Program-made: the position numbers and the translations under genes
Notes under the pieces: model-generated
The model's database searches: none
Told to the model about the DNA's origin: nothing
Seen by the model: only the letters and a program-made list of their open reading frames with translations
NCBI GenBank assembly: GCA_038253125.1
Contig: JBBSHM010000012.1
Coordinates: 1-41,844 of the forward strand
Length of the DNA stretch: 41,844 nt
Source of the DNA: JAUJNH01 sp038253125
GTDB lineage: Bacteria > Actinomycetota > Acidimicrobiia > Acidimicrobiales > JAUJNH01
Reading direction: 5' to 3'
In this document: positions 25,795-33,400 of the stretch, one piece after another
Position numbering within the stretch: the first letter of the stretch is position 1
Layout of the letters: each line of letters begins with the position of its first letter

Positions 25795-26247
25795 ATGACC
25801 ACCACCGTTCCGGGTATCGACGGCCTCAGGGCGCTGGTCGGCAGCGAGCTCGGCACCAGTCCGCCCCGACGGATCACCCAGGAGGCCGTCAACCTCTTCG
25901 CCGAGGCCACCGGCGACCACCAGTGGATCCACGTCGACGTCGAGCGGGCCACCGGCGGCCCGTTCGGCGGCCCCATCGCCCACGGCTACCTGACCCTCTC
26001 CCTCCTCCCGGCCCTGCTGCCGACGGTGTTCCACGTCGAGGGGGTGGCGATGGCCGTCAACTACGGCCTGAACAAGCTGCGCTTCCCGAGCCCGGTGCCC
26101 GTCGGGTCCGAGGTCACCTGCACCGTCACCCTGGTGGCGGTCGACGATGTCGGCGGCGGTGCCCAGGTCACCCTGGCCGCGGTGATCACCGTCGTCGGTG
26201 CGGCCAAGCCCTCGTGCGTGGCCGAGGTCGTGTACCGCTACTACTGA
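25795..26247 (+). CDS. MaoC-type (R)-specific enoyl-CoA hydratase
   Basis: Hot-dog-fold hydratase acting on (R)-3-hydroxyacyl or enoyl-CoA substrates. The 150 residues contain the hydratase-2 motif: FAEATGDHQWIHVD with the catalytic Asp/His pair, then GPIAHGYLTLSLLPALL. A NodN/MaoC-like ending follows (VNYGLNKLRFPSPVPVGSEV). The ATG at 25795 is 22 nt after the membrane-protein stop codon, so they may be co-transcribed. The physiological substrate is unknown. Confidence 0.9.
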   Translation: MTTTVPGIDGLRALVGSELGTSPPRRITQEAVNLFAEATGDHQWIHVDVERATGGPFGGPIAHGYLTLSLLPALLPTVFHVEGVAMAVNYGLNKLRFPSPVPVGSEVTCTVTLVAVDDVGGGAQVTLAAVITVVGAAKPSCVAEVVYRYY

Positions 26248-26279
26248 GCCGCTCCTGCTGCTGAGCCCGCTCTCGGCCT

Positions 26280-26292
26280 TACGATGCGACTC
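26280..26292 (+). promoter_or_regulatory. -10 element fixing the PPK2 start
   Basis: TACGAT at 26280-26285 is followed by 7 nt and then ATG 26293. The alternative ATG at 26284 lies inside the hexamer and would precede any transcript made from it, so 26293 is preferred. Confidence 0.55.
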
Positions 26293-27117
26293 ATGGCTCG
26301 TGGCGTGGTCCCTGGTCGGCACTGGCTGGTCAGACCGGGGGCCCCGCTGGACCTCAGCGATGCGACGGCCGGGGCGACGCCGAAGGCTCCCGGGGGCAAG
26401 GGAGCGACCCGCAAGGCCACGGCCCGGCTCCTCGACGAGCTCATCGACCTTCAGGCTCGGCTGTGGGCCGAGCACCGCACGGCTCTGCTCGTTGTCTTTC
26501 AGGCCATCGACGCGGGCGGCAAGGACGGCACCATCCGCCACGTGTTCAGCGGCCTCAACCCGGCCGGCGTGCAGGTCACCCCGTTCAAGCGGCCGAGCGA
26601 CGCCGAGGCGGCGCACGACTTCCTGTGGCGGGTGCACGCCGCCTGCCCGCCCAGAGGTGAGATCGGCGTCTTCAACCGGTCGCACTACGAGGACGTGCTG
26701 GTCACCCGGGTCCACGGGCTGATCGACGAGGCCACCTGCATCCGCCGCTACGGCGAGATCCGTGCCTTCGAGGAGCACCTGGTCGCCAACGGCACGCTGG
26801 TGGTCAAGATCTTCCTGCACATCTCCAAGGACGAGCAGGGCGAGCGCCTCCAGGACCGCATCGACTCGCCCAACGAGCGTTGGAAGTTCTCCGCCGCCGA
26901 CCTCCCCGAACGGGCCCGGTGGAGCGACTACAAGGTGGCCTTCGCCGACGCCATCGCCGCCACCTCGACCGCGGTGGCGCCGTGGTACGTCATCCCGGCC
27001 GACCACAAGTGGTACCGCGACTGGGCGGTGACGTCGGTGCTGAACGACGTGCTCACCAGGCTCGACCCGCAGTACCCGCCGGCCGAGCCGGGCGTCGAGG
27101 ACCTCAAGGTCACCTGA
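26293..27117 (+). CDS. Polyphosphate kinase 2 family protein (PPK2)
   Basis: P-loop enzyme transferring phosphate between polyphosphate and nucleotides. The 274 residues show the Walker A block VVFQAIDAGGKDGTIRHVFS, GVQVTPFKRPSDAEAAHDFL, the Walker B/lid block GEIGVFNRSHYEDVLVTRVH, and IFLHISKDEQGERLQDR. These are hallmarks of the polyphosphate:nucleotide phosphotransferase branch; whether it prefers AMP, ADP or GDP cannot be told from this. The last segment ends WYVIPADHKWYRDWAVTSVL. The start is set by a TACGAT 7 nt upstream of ATG 26293. Confidence 0.93.
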   Translation: MARGVVPGRHWLVRPGAPLDLSDATAGATPKAPGGKGATRKATARLLDELIDLQARLWAEHRTALLVVFQAIDAGGKDGTIRHVFSGLNPAGVQVTPFKRPSDAEAAHDFLWRVHAACPPRGEIGVFNRSHYEDVLVTRVHGLIDEATCIRRYGEIRAFEEHLVANGTLVVKIFLHISKDEQGERLQDRIDSPNERWKFSAADLPERARWSDYKVAFADAIAATSTAVAPWYVIPADHKWYRDWAVTSVLNDVLTRLDPQYPPAEPGVEDLKVT

Positions 27118-27177
27118 CGCGCCGTCGGCCCCGCACCGCCCGACGACCGGCCCGGCGGCCGTGCCGGGGGCGGCTGG

Positions 27178-27193
27178 TAGCGTCCGCGCCGCC
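27178..27193 (+). promoter_or_regulatory. Candidate -10 for the ABC transporter operon
   Basis: TAGCGT at 27178-27183 ends 10 nt before the GTG at 27194. No Shine-Dalgarno is seen. The upstream gene ends at 27117. Confidence 0.4.
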
Positions 27194-28084
27194 GTGGAGC
27201 TGTTCCTGACCGTGTGTGTCACCAGCATCACCCTCGGCCTGCTCTACGCCCTGTTCGCCACCGGCCTCAGCCTGGTGCTCAGGGTTTCTGGTGAGCTGAA
27301 CCTGGCCCACGGCGACTCGCTCATGCTGGCCACCTACGCCGGCCTCGGGACGGTCGGGGCCACCGGATCCCGGATGTTGGCCGTGTTGGCCGCCGTCGCC
27401 GTCGCCGCCCTCATCGGGGTTGTCGCCTTTTTGTGCGTCTACGCCCCGGTGGCCGGCCGCCGCCGCCCGAGCTCGGCCAGCCTCGGCTTCCTGCCGGCGC
27501 TCGGCGTCGCCCTGGTGGTGCGCAACGTCGCCACCCACCTCAACCCCACAGCCAGCCGGCCTCTCCCGCCGCTGTTCGCCGGCGGGCCGGTCAACCTCTT
27601 CGGCGACTATCGCCTGCCGCCGGCAGGCTGGTGGGTGCTGGCGGCAGGGCTCCTCGTGCCCATCGGGCTGGCCATCGGCCTGCGTCACGGCGTGAACGGG
27701 CGGCGACTGCGGGCGGTGGCCGACGAACCGGTCCTGGCCCGCACCGCCGGCCTGCCGGTCACCCGCACCCTGGCCGTCAGCTATGCCCTGGCCGGCGCCA
27801 TCGGTGGCCTGGCCGGCACCCTGTTCTCGTCGTTCTTCGGGCTGATCTTCATCTCCCTCGGCTGGCAGGCCACCCTGAAGGGCTTCGTGGCCGCCGTCCT
27901 CGGCGGCCTTAGCGGAGTGCGGGGGGCGCTGCTCGGCGGCCTGGTGCTCGCCACCGCCGAGACCTTCGTCGCCGGCTACCTGTCCACGCGCTTTCGTGAC
28001 GTGGTGAGCTTCGCGCTGCTGATCGGCGTGCTGCTGGTGGCCCCCGCCGGAGTCCTCGGGCGGGGCCACCTCCGGGCCGTCTGA
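27194..28084 (+). CDS. livH: Branched-chain amino acid-type ABC transporter permease (LivH-like)
   Basis: Inner-membrane permease of the HAAT (LIV-I) uptake family, 296 residues and highly hydrophobic. The N-terminal pore segment reads SLVLRVSGELNLAHGDSLML, the LivH hallmark, and the ABC-contact loop near the centre is RRLRAVADEPVLARTAGLPV. GTG 27194 places the first TM helix at the N-terminus; GTG 27161 is also in frame. It heads livH-livK-livM-livG-livF, all on the plus strand. Substrates of this family include Leu/Ile/Val but also amides, urea and aromatic acids, so the ligand is uncertain. Confidence 0.9.
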   Translation: MELFLTVCVTSITLGLLYALFATGLSLVLRVSGELNLAHGDSLMLATYAGLGTVGATGSRMLAVLAAVAVAALIGVVAFLCVYAPVAGRRRPSSASLGFLPALGVALVVRNVATHLNPTASRPLPPLFAGGPVNLFGDYRLPPAGWWVLAAGLLVPIGLAIGLRHGVNGRRLRAVADEPVLARTAGLPVTRTLAVSYALAGAIGGLAGTLFSSFFGLIFISLGWQATLKGFVAAVLGGLSGVRGALLGGLVLATAETFVAGYLSTRFRDVVSFALLIGVLLVAPAGVLGRGHLRAV

Positions 28085-28148
28085 CCCCGACCCGCCACAC
28101 CGAACGACCACGACCCGAACATCCGACGACGACCGAACAGGAGCCCCG

Positions 28149-29408
28149 ATGAAGAAGACGAGCTGGCGAGACATGGCCGCGGCAGGACTGGGCCTGACGC
28201 TCGTGCTGGCCGCCTGCGGGAGCAGCAGCGACAGCACAGGCCCGGGCCCGACTAAGGCCGGTGCGGCGCCGACGACACCGGCGGCCACCACCGTCGCCTT
28301 GGCCGTGGGCGGCCCGTTCTCCGGCCCCGAGAAGCCCACCGGTGACCAGATCCAAGCCGGGGCCAAGCTGGCAGCCGACGAGCTGAACGCCGCCGGCGGT
28401 ATCACCGCCGGGCCGCTCAAGGGCGCCAGGATCGTCCTCGACACCGGCTACGACGACGCCGACGACCCAGCCAAGGCGGCAGCCAACGTCCGCCGAGCAA
28501 TCGACGACAAGAAGGTCCTGGCCCTGGTGGGCTCGGGCCTGTCGGACGCCTCCATCGCCGCCGCCCCCGACGCCAGCCGGGCCGGCCTGCCCTACCTGTC
28601 GGCCTACGCGTCGTCGCCCAAGATCCTGAGCGCCGCCACCGACCAGAAGAGCGTCTTCGTGGTGCCGCCCACCTTCCCCGCCTACTCCTCCTCGGTGACC
28701 TCCGAGCTGCTGAAGGCCGGCTACAAGAGCCCGGCCATCATCCACCTCTCGGGCACCTACGGCGACGGCGTGGCCGACGGGGTGGTGAAGCGCCTGGGCG
28801 ACCAGCAGATCACCGCGGTGGCGAACGAGTCCTTCACCTTCACCGACACCGACCTGCGGGCCCAGCTGGGCCGCATAAAGGCGAAGAACCCCGACTCGCT
28901 CGTGATGGTCGGCCTGGCCACCTCGGACGCCCTGATCCTGAAGCAGGCCGACCAGCTCGGCCTGCGCGTCCCGGCCTTTGACCCCGGGGGCATCACCAAC
29001 AGCCAGAGCTTCCTGACCGACGCCGGGCCCCTCGCCGAAGGTGTCGTCGGCAACACCCCGAGCGACGCCCAACGCGCCACCCCGGCCGCCGTCGCCCTGC
29101 GCGCCGCCTACTCAAAGGCCACGGGCGAGTCGGTGGTCCCCGACCCGGCGGTGTTCTCCTACGAGGGCGTCAAGGCGGTGGCCGCCGCCATCGCCGATGG
29201 CGCCAGCACCCGGGCCCAGCTGGTCGACAAGCTCCACGCCGTGTCGATCGCCGACACCGGCGTCGGGCCGCTCAGCTTCGCGGCTGACGGGTCGCGCATC
29301 GGCGGGCGCCTTTACATCTTCAAGATCCAGAACGGGGTGCCGCAGTTCACCACCGGCTACGAGCAGACCGGGCCCCAGAGCGTCAAGGAGGTCCCCCTCG
29401 ACCGGTAG
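28149..29408 (+). CDS. livK: ABC transporter substrate-binding lipoprotein (LivK-like)
   Basis: Type I periplasmic-binding-fold receptor anchored outside the membrane. The signal has MKKTSWRD, a hydrophobic core and lipobox LAAC with Cys23, then a Ser/Thr/Pro linker to about 50. The binding domain starts VALAVGGPFSGPEKPTGDQI and shows ELNAAGGI, DTGYDDADDPAKAAANVRR, VLALVGSGLSD and GDGVADGVVKRLGDQ, standard for this family. An AGGAG lies 6 nt before the ATG at 28149. It is 64 bp after livH and followed 49 nt later by the livM start. Confidence 0.93.
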   Translation: MKKTSWRDMAAAGLGLTLVLAACGSSSDSTGPGPTKAGAAPTTPAATTVALAVGGPFSGPEKPTGDQIQAGAKLAADELNAAGGITAGPLKGARIVLDTGYDDADDPAKAAANVRRAIDDKKVLALVGSGLSDASIAAAPDASRAGLPYLSAYASSPKILSAATDQKSVFVVPPTFPAYSSSVTSELLKAGYKSPAIIHLSGTYGDGVADGVVKRLGDQQITAVANESFTFTDTDLRAQLGRIKAKNPDSLVMVGLATSDALILKQADQLGLRVPAFDPGGITNSQSFLTDAGPLAEGVVGNTPSDAQRATPAAVALRAAYSKATGESVVPDPAVFSYEGVKAVAAAIADGASTRAQLVDKLHAVSIADTGVGPLSFAADGSRIGGRLYIFKIQNGVPQFTTGYEQTGPQSVKEVPLDR

Positions 29409-29457
29409 GGGGGCGGGGGCGGCCCGGTCCCGTTGGCGCGGCGCCGGCCTGGCGGCA

Positions 29458-30411
29458 GTGCTGGTCGGCGCCGCCCTCCTGCCCCTGTGGGTGGGAGGGC
29501 GCTACGGGTTCGGCCTGGGCACCACCGCGGTGATCGCCGTGGTCACCGCGCTCGGCTACCAGGTGACCTACGGGTTCTCGGGCCAGCTGTCGGTGGCGCA
29601 CGGCCCCCTGGTCGGCGTCGGCGCCTACACCGTGGCCCAGCTCACCACCACCCACCACTGGTCGTTCTGGGCCGCGCTGCCGGTGGCCGCGGCACTGGCC
29701 GCCGCCGTCGGGGCCGTGGTGGGCCTGCCCGGTCTGCGGGTGCGGGGCGACGTCCTGGCTCTGGTCACCCTGGGCGCAGGGGAGATCCTCCAGTCGCTGT
29801 ACCTGAACACCCAAGGCCTCACGGGCGGCTACCAGGGCGTCGCCGGCATACCACCGCTCTCGGTGCGGGGCACATACCTGGGTGCCCCCGGGCTCTACGC
29901 CGCCGCCCTGCTCATCGGCCTGATCGTGCTGGCGGCGGTGGCCGGCCTGGGTTCCTCGCCGTTGGGCCGGGCGTGGCGGGCCGGGCGCGACGACGACCTG
30001 GCGGCTCGCGCCTTTGGCATCCGCACCGGCCTCCTGCGCCTGCTGGCGTTCGCCGTCGGCGCCGGGATGGCCGGCGTCGCCGGCGGCCTCTACGCCGTCC
30101 AGAACGGCTTCGTCTCGTCTGTGTCCTTCGGCCTGAACCAGACCGTGGTCGTCATCCTCGTGGTCCTCATCGCCGGCCAGGGCCGAGTCGGGGCCACGGT
30201 GGCCGCCGCCGTCGCCGCCTCGGTCGCCTTTGACCGGCTGACCCGCTACGGGTCGATCTCGGAGGGGGCGACAGGGGCGGCGATCCTGGTCGTGGTGGCC
30301 CTGCGCCTGGGCCTGATCGGTGCGGCCTGGTCGAGGGTGGGTGCCACGGCCCGTTCGACAGGCCGAGCGTTGACTCGTGGCCGCCGCGCCCCTGACGGCG
30401 GCACCCCGTGA
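29458..30411 (+). CDS. livM: Branched-chain amino acid-type ABC transporter permease (LivM-like)
   Basis: Second permease of the HAAT transporter, 317 residues from GTG 29458. LivM signature GYQVTYGFSGQLSVAHGPLV is near the N-terminus; the coupling loop is GRAWRAGRDDDLAARAFGI; the C-terminal hydrophobic part has GQGRVGATVAAAVAASVA. The frame is open back to 29041 within livK but that part is Pro/Ser/Arg-rich and non-coding. There is no ATG or TTG in frame nearby and no clear ribosome site, so the exact start is uncertain. The stop overlaps the livG start (GTGA). Confidence 0.88.
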   Translation: MLVGAALLPLWVGGRYGFGLGTTAVIAVVTALGYQVTYGFSGQLSVAHGPLVGVGAYTVAQLTTTHHWSFWAALPVAAALAAAVGAVVGLPGLRVRGDVLALVTLGAGEILQSLYLNTQGLTGGYQGVAGIPPLSVRGTYLGAPGLYAAALLIGLIVLAAVAGLGSSPLGRAWRAGRDDDLAARAFGIRTGLLRLLAFAVGAGMAGVAGGLYAVQNGFVSSVSFGLNQTVVVILVVLIAGQGRVGATVAAAVAASVAFDRLTRYGSISEGATGAAILVVVALRLGLIGAAWSRVGATARSTGRALTRGRRAPDGGTP

Positions 30412-31220
30412 CAGCCACGCCCCGTGACGGCCGTGCGCTTGGGCGCCCTGGTCCGGTGACAGCCGTCCGCCTGGAGGAGGTGACCAGGGACTTCGGCGGC
30501 GTCCGGGCCGTCGACGCCGTCACGCTTGGGGTGGAGCCGGGCGAGATCGTCGGGCTGGTGGGGGCCAACGGCTCGGGGAAGACGACGGTCGTGAACCTCG
30601 TCACCGGCTCGGTGGCGCCGAGCAGCGGCCGGGTGCTGGTCGGCGACGTCGACCTCACGGGCGCCCACAGCGTCCGCTACGCCCGGGCCGGCGTGGTGCG
30701 CACCTTCCAGTCGCTGCGGCTGTTCGAGGCCATGTCGGTGCTGGACAACGTGCTGATCGGTGCCCAGCGGCAGCGTCGCCCGACACTGGCCGAGGCGTGG
30801 GCCCGGCCGCCCCGCTTTCGGCGCCGTGAGCGGTCGCTGCGAGCCGCGGCCACGGGCGCCCTGGACCAGCTGGGCCTGGCCGCCCTGGCCGGCCGCCCGG
30901 TCGCCGAGCTGTCCCAGGGGCAGCGGCGGCGGGTCGAGCTGGCCCGGGCGCTGGCTGCCCAGCCAAGCTGCCTGGTCCTGGACGAACCGGCGGCCGGGGT
31001 GGACCCCGCCCAGATGGACAGGCTGATCGCCGCGGTGACCGGTGCCCGCGACGCCGGGTGCGGCGTGCTGCTGGTGGAGCACGACGTGGCCCTGGTGGTG
31101 GGGCTGGCCGACCGGGTGATCGGGATGGCCGGCGGGGCGATCGTGTCCGAAGGCACCTTCGCCGCCGTCTCCGCCCACCCCGACCTGGCCCCCCACCTGA
31201 GCCGTCCAGGCTCGCCGTGA
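30408..31220 (+). CDS. livG: ABC transporter ATP-binding protein (LivG-like)
   Basis: ATPase of the branched-chain-type importer. Walker A is GANGSGKTT, Q-loop FQSLRLFEAMSV, signature LSQGQRRRVELARAL, Walker B CLVLDEPAAGVDP and switch His in LLVEHDVALVVG. The LivG-type C-terminal section with EGTFAAVSAHPDL is present. GTG 30408 overlaps the livM stop by 4 nt; a second in-frame GTG at 30456 starts VTAVRLEEVTRDFGGVRAV, which is where the domain begins. The sequence around both starts repeats GTGACAGCC, so the 16 extra residues may be a duplication. Confidence 0.94.
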   Translation: MTATPRDGRALGRPGPVTAVRLEEVTRDFGGVRAVDAVTLGVEPGEIVGLVGANGSGKTTVVNLVTGSVAPSSGRVLVGDVDLTGAHSVRYARAGVVRTFQSLRLFEAMSVLDNVLIGAQRQRRPTLAEAWARPPRFRRRERSLRAAATGALDQLGLAALAGRPVAELSQGQRRRVELARALAAQPSCLVLDEPAAGVDPAQMDRLIAAVTGARDAGCGVLLVEHDVALVVGLADRVIGMAGGAIVSEGTFAAVSAHPDLAPHLSRPGSP

Positions 31221-31873
31221 GCCCGGGACTGGTGGTCCGCGGCCTGGAGGCGGGATGGGACCGCCCGGCGGTGGTGCGAGACGCCGACCTCGAGGCCGAG
31301 CCGGGCGAGATCGTCGCCCTCCTGGGCGCCAACGGGGCCGGCAAGTCAACCCTGCTTTGGGCCCTCGCCGGTCTCCTCCGACCCCGGGCCGGCACGGTCG
31401 AGGTCGACGGCCGCCGGGTGGACGGCCTGGCCGCCGAGCGGGTGGCGGCGGCCGGGATGCGTCTGCTGCCACAGGCCCGGAGGATCTTCCCGTCGCTCAG
31501 CGTCCGGGAGAACCTCGAGGTGGTCGACCTGGCCGGCGGCCGGCCCGACCGCCGAGCCCTGGCATCTGCCCGTCAGGCGTGGCTCGACCGGCACCCGGAG
31601 CTGGCCCGGCGGCTGGACGAGCCGGCTGCCGCCCTGTCAGGTGGGCAGCAGCAGCTGCTGGCCATCGGCCGTGTCGTTGCCACCCGACCCCGCGTCCTGC
31701 TGCTGGACGAGCCCTCGGCCGGCCTTGCCGTCGGCGTGGCCGAGGAGTGCGCCGCCACGTTCGCCGAGCTGGCCGCCGACGGCGTGGCCGTCGTACTGGT
31801 CGAGCAGAACGTGGCCCTGGCCCGCCGCCTGGCCACCCGCACCCTGGAGCTGGTCGACGGCCGCCCCGCCTGA
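31217..31873 (+). CDS. livF: ABC transporter ATP-binding protein (LivF-like)
   Basis: Second ATPase of the transporter, 218 residues, slightly short for the family but complete. Walker A GANGAGKSTL, Q-loop LPQARRIFPSLSVRENLEV (the LivF form), signature LSGGQQQLLAIGRVV, Walker B VLLLDEPSAGLA and switch region VVLVEQNVALA, where Gln replaces the usual His, as is normal in LivF proteins. GTG 31217 overlaps the livG stop in GTGA. The open frame back to 31058 inside livG is not coding. Confidence 0.94.
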   Translation: MSPGLVVRGLEAGWDRPAVVRDADLEAEPGEIVALLGANGAGKSTLLWALAGLLRPRAGTVEVDGRRVDGLAAERVAAAGMRLLPQARRIFPSLSVRENLEVVDLAGGRPDRRALASARQAWLDRHPELARRLDEPAAALSGGQQQLLAIGRVVATRPRVLLLDEPSAGLAVGVAEECAATFAELAADGVAVVLVEQNVALARRLATRTLELVDGRPA

Positions 31874-31940
31874 ACGACGACGCCGCGACAGATGTGGCTG
31901 CCCGAGCCTGGCGAGCAGCGTCTATGCGAGCGGATGCTCC

Positions 31941-31952
31941 TACCATGCGAGT
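31941..31952 (+). promoter_or_regulatory. -10 element of the MerR-type regulator gene
   Basis: TACCAT at 31941-31946, then 6 nt, then GTG 31953. The heptamer ATGCGAG occurs at 31924-31930 and again at 31945-31951, flanking the -10 and possibly marking a binding site. Confidence 0.45.
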
Positions 31953-32699
31953 GTGGAGGTGCGGGTCGACGAGCTGGCCGGGCGGGCCGGGGTGTCGGTG
32001 GACACCATCCGCTACTACCAGGGCCGAGGCCTGCTCCCCCCGCCGGCCCGGAGGGGTCGTACCGCCCACTACGGCGAGGACCACCTCCGCCGCCTCGAAC
32101 GGATTCGTGACCTGCAGCGCAAGGGGCTGTCGCTGGCCGCCATCGGGCGGCTCCTCTCGGGCGCTCTCGACCAGCGTGACGAGCCGTTGCTCGCCGCCGT
32201 CGCCGGGGCCGCCAGCGGTCGCCCGGCGCCGCCGCTGAGCCTGGCCGGACTGGCTGAGCGCAGCGGCATCCCGATCGGCCTTCTGCAGGCGGCCGAGCGT
32301 GAGGGGCTCATCTCCCCCGTCGGCGGCGGCTACTCGGCCGGCGACGCCGAGGCCGCCCAGGCCGGGCTGCGCCTGCTGGAGCTGGGCCTGCCGCTCCCCG
32401 AGCTGCTGGACCTGGCCCGCCGCCACCACGAGCACGTGCGGTCGGTGGCCGAGGAGGCGGTGGCCCTGTTCGACGGCCACGTCCGCCAGCCCTTGCGCTG
32501 CGGCGAGCTGCCGCCCGAGGACGCCGCAGGCCGGCTGGTCGAGGCCTTCCGGACCATCCTGCCGGCCACCGTGGCCCTGGTCGCCCACCACTTCGAGCGC
32601 ACGTTGCTGGCCGTGGCCACCGAGCACATCGAGAAGGTGGCCGGCCCCGATGAGCTGGCCGCAATCGCCGCCGCCGGAGCCCCGGGCGGTGCGGCATGA
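31953..32699 (+). CDS. MerR-type transcriptional regulator with two predicted HTH modules
   Basis: 248 residues. The N-terminal MerR winged helix is classic: VDELAGRAGVSVDTIRYYQG, then RGRTAHYGEDHLRRLERI and a linker helix to about 65. A second MerR-like helix-turn-helix lies at about 95-150: LSLAGLAERSGIPIGLLQAA, EREGLISP and YSAGDAEAAQAGLRLLELG. The C-terminal ~90 residues are helical with His pairs (LLDLARRHHEHVRS; LVAHHFERTLLA) and one Cys, possibly for ligand or metal sensing. The stop codon overlaps the menG ATG in ATGA, so regulator and menaquinone genes are co-translated. The ligand is unknown. Confidence 0.87.
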   Translation: MEVRVDELAGRAGVSVDTIRYYQGRGLLPPPARRGRTAHYGEDHLRRLERIRDLQRKGLSLAAIGRLLSGALDQRDEPLLAAVAGAASGRPAPPLSLAGLAERSGIPIGLLQAAEREGLISPVGGGYSAGDAEAAQAGLRLLELGLPLPELLDLARRHHEHVRSVAEEAVALFDGHVRQPLRCGELPPEDAAGRLVEAFRTILPATVALVAHHFERTLLAVATEHIEKVAGPDELAAIAAAGAPGGAA

Positions 32700-33400
32700 G
32701 CGGCCTGCCGCATGGTGAGGAGAAGCGCCGGGCGGTCCAGGCCATGTTCGACACGATCGCTCCCCGCTACGACCTGGTGAACCGGGTGATGACCCTGCGC
32801 ATGGACGTCGGCTGGCGGCAGCGCACGGTGCGAGACCTCGGCCTGCCCGCCGGATCGCTGGTGGTCGACCTGGCGTCGGGGACCGGCGACCTGTGCCACG
32901 ACCTGACCCGGGCCGGGCTGCGGCCCGTCGCTGTCGACCTGTCCCTCGGGATGCTCGAGCACGCCACCCACCGCTTCCCGAGGGTCCAGGGCGACGGTCT
33001 CTGCCTGCCCTTCGTCGCCGGTTCGCTCGACGGGGTGGCGTGCGGTTTCGCCCTGCGCAACTTCGTGGCCCTGCCGCCGATGCTGGCCGAGCTGGCCCGC
33101 ATCGTGCGCCCCGGTGGCCGCATAGCCCTCCTCGACGTCAGCGTTCCCGCCAACCCGCTGCTACGCCTCGGCCACGGCGTCTACTTCGGCCGGGTGGTGC
33201 CGCTCATCGGCGGCCTCCTCTCCGACGGCGCCGCCTATCGCTACCTGCCGAAGTCGGTGGCCTACCTGCCCGCTCCGGCCGACCTGCTGCGCATGGTGCA
33301 CGACGCCGGCTTCACCGCTGTCGAACGGGCCCAGCTGTCCACCGGCATCAGCCAGCTGATCACCGCCACCCGTGACCACGACCGGCCGGCCACACCGTGA
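32696..33400 (+). CDS. menG: Demethylmenaquinone methyltransferase (MenG/UbiE)
   Basis: SAM-dependent C-methylation of demethylmenaquinone, the last step to menaquinone. The 234 residues contain FDTIAPRYDLVNRVMTLRMD, the SAM-binding VVDLASGTGDLCHDL, VDLSLGMLEHA, the UbiE motif GFALRNFVALPPMLAELARI and YRYLPKSVAYLPAP. ATG 32696 overlaps the merR-type gene and the stop overlaps menF (GTGA), so all three are coupled. Being in a men cluster, it should act on menaquinone rather than ubiquinone. Confidence 0.95.
   Translation: MSGLPHGEEKRRAVQAMFDTIAPRYDLVNRVMTLRMDVGWRQRTVRDLGLPAGSLVVDLASGTGDLCHDLTRAGLRPVAVDLSLGMLEHATHRFPRVQGDGLCLPFVAGSLDGVACGFALRNFVALPPMLAELARIVRPGGRIALLDVSVPANPLLRLGHGVYFGRVVPLIGGLLSDGAAYRYLPKSVAYLPAPADLLRMVHDAGFTAVERAQLSTGISQLITATRDHDRPATP

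Noticed and set aside
25765..27231. 488-residue minus-strand ORF over MaoC and PPK2 genes
   Set aside because: It spans two well-supported plus-strand genes and has no domain of its own.
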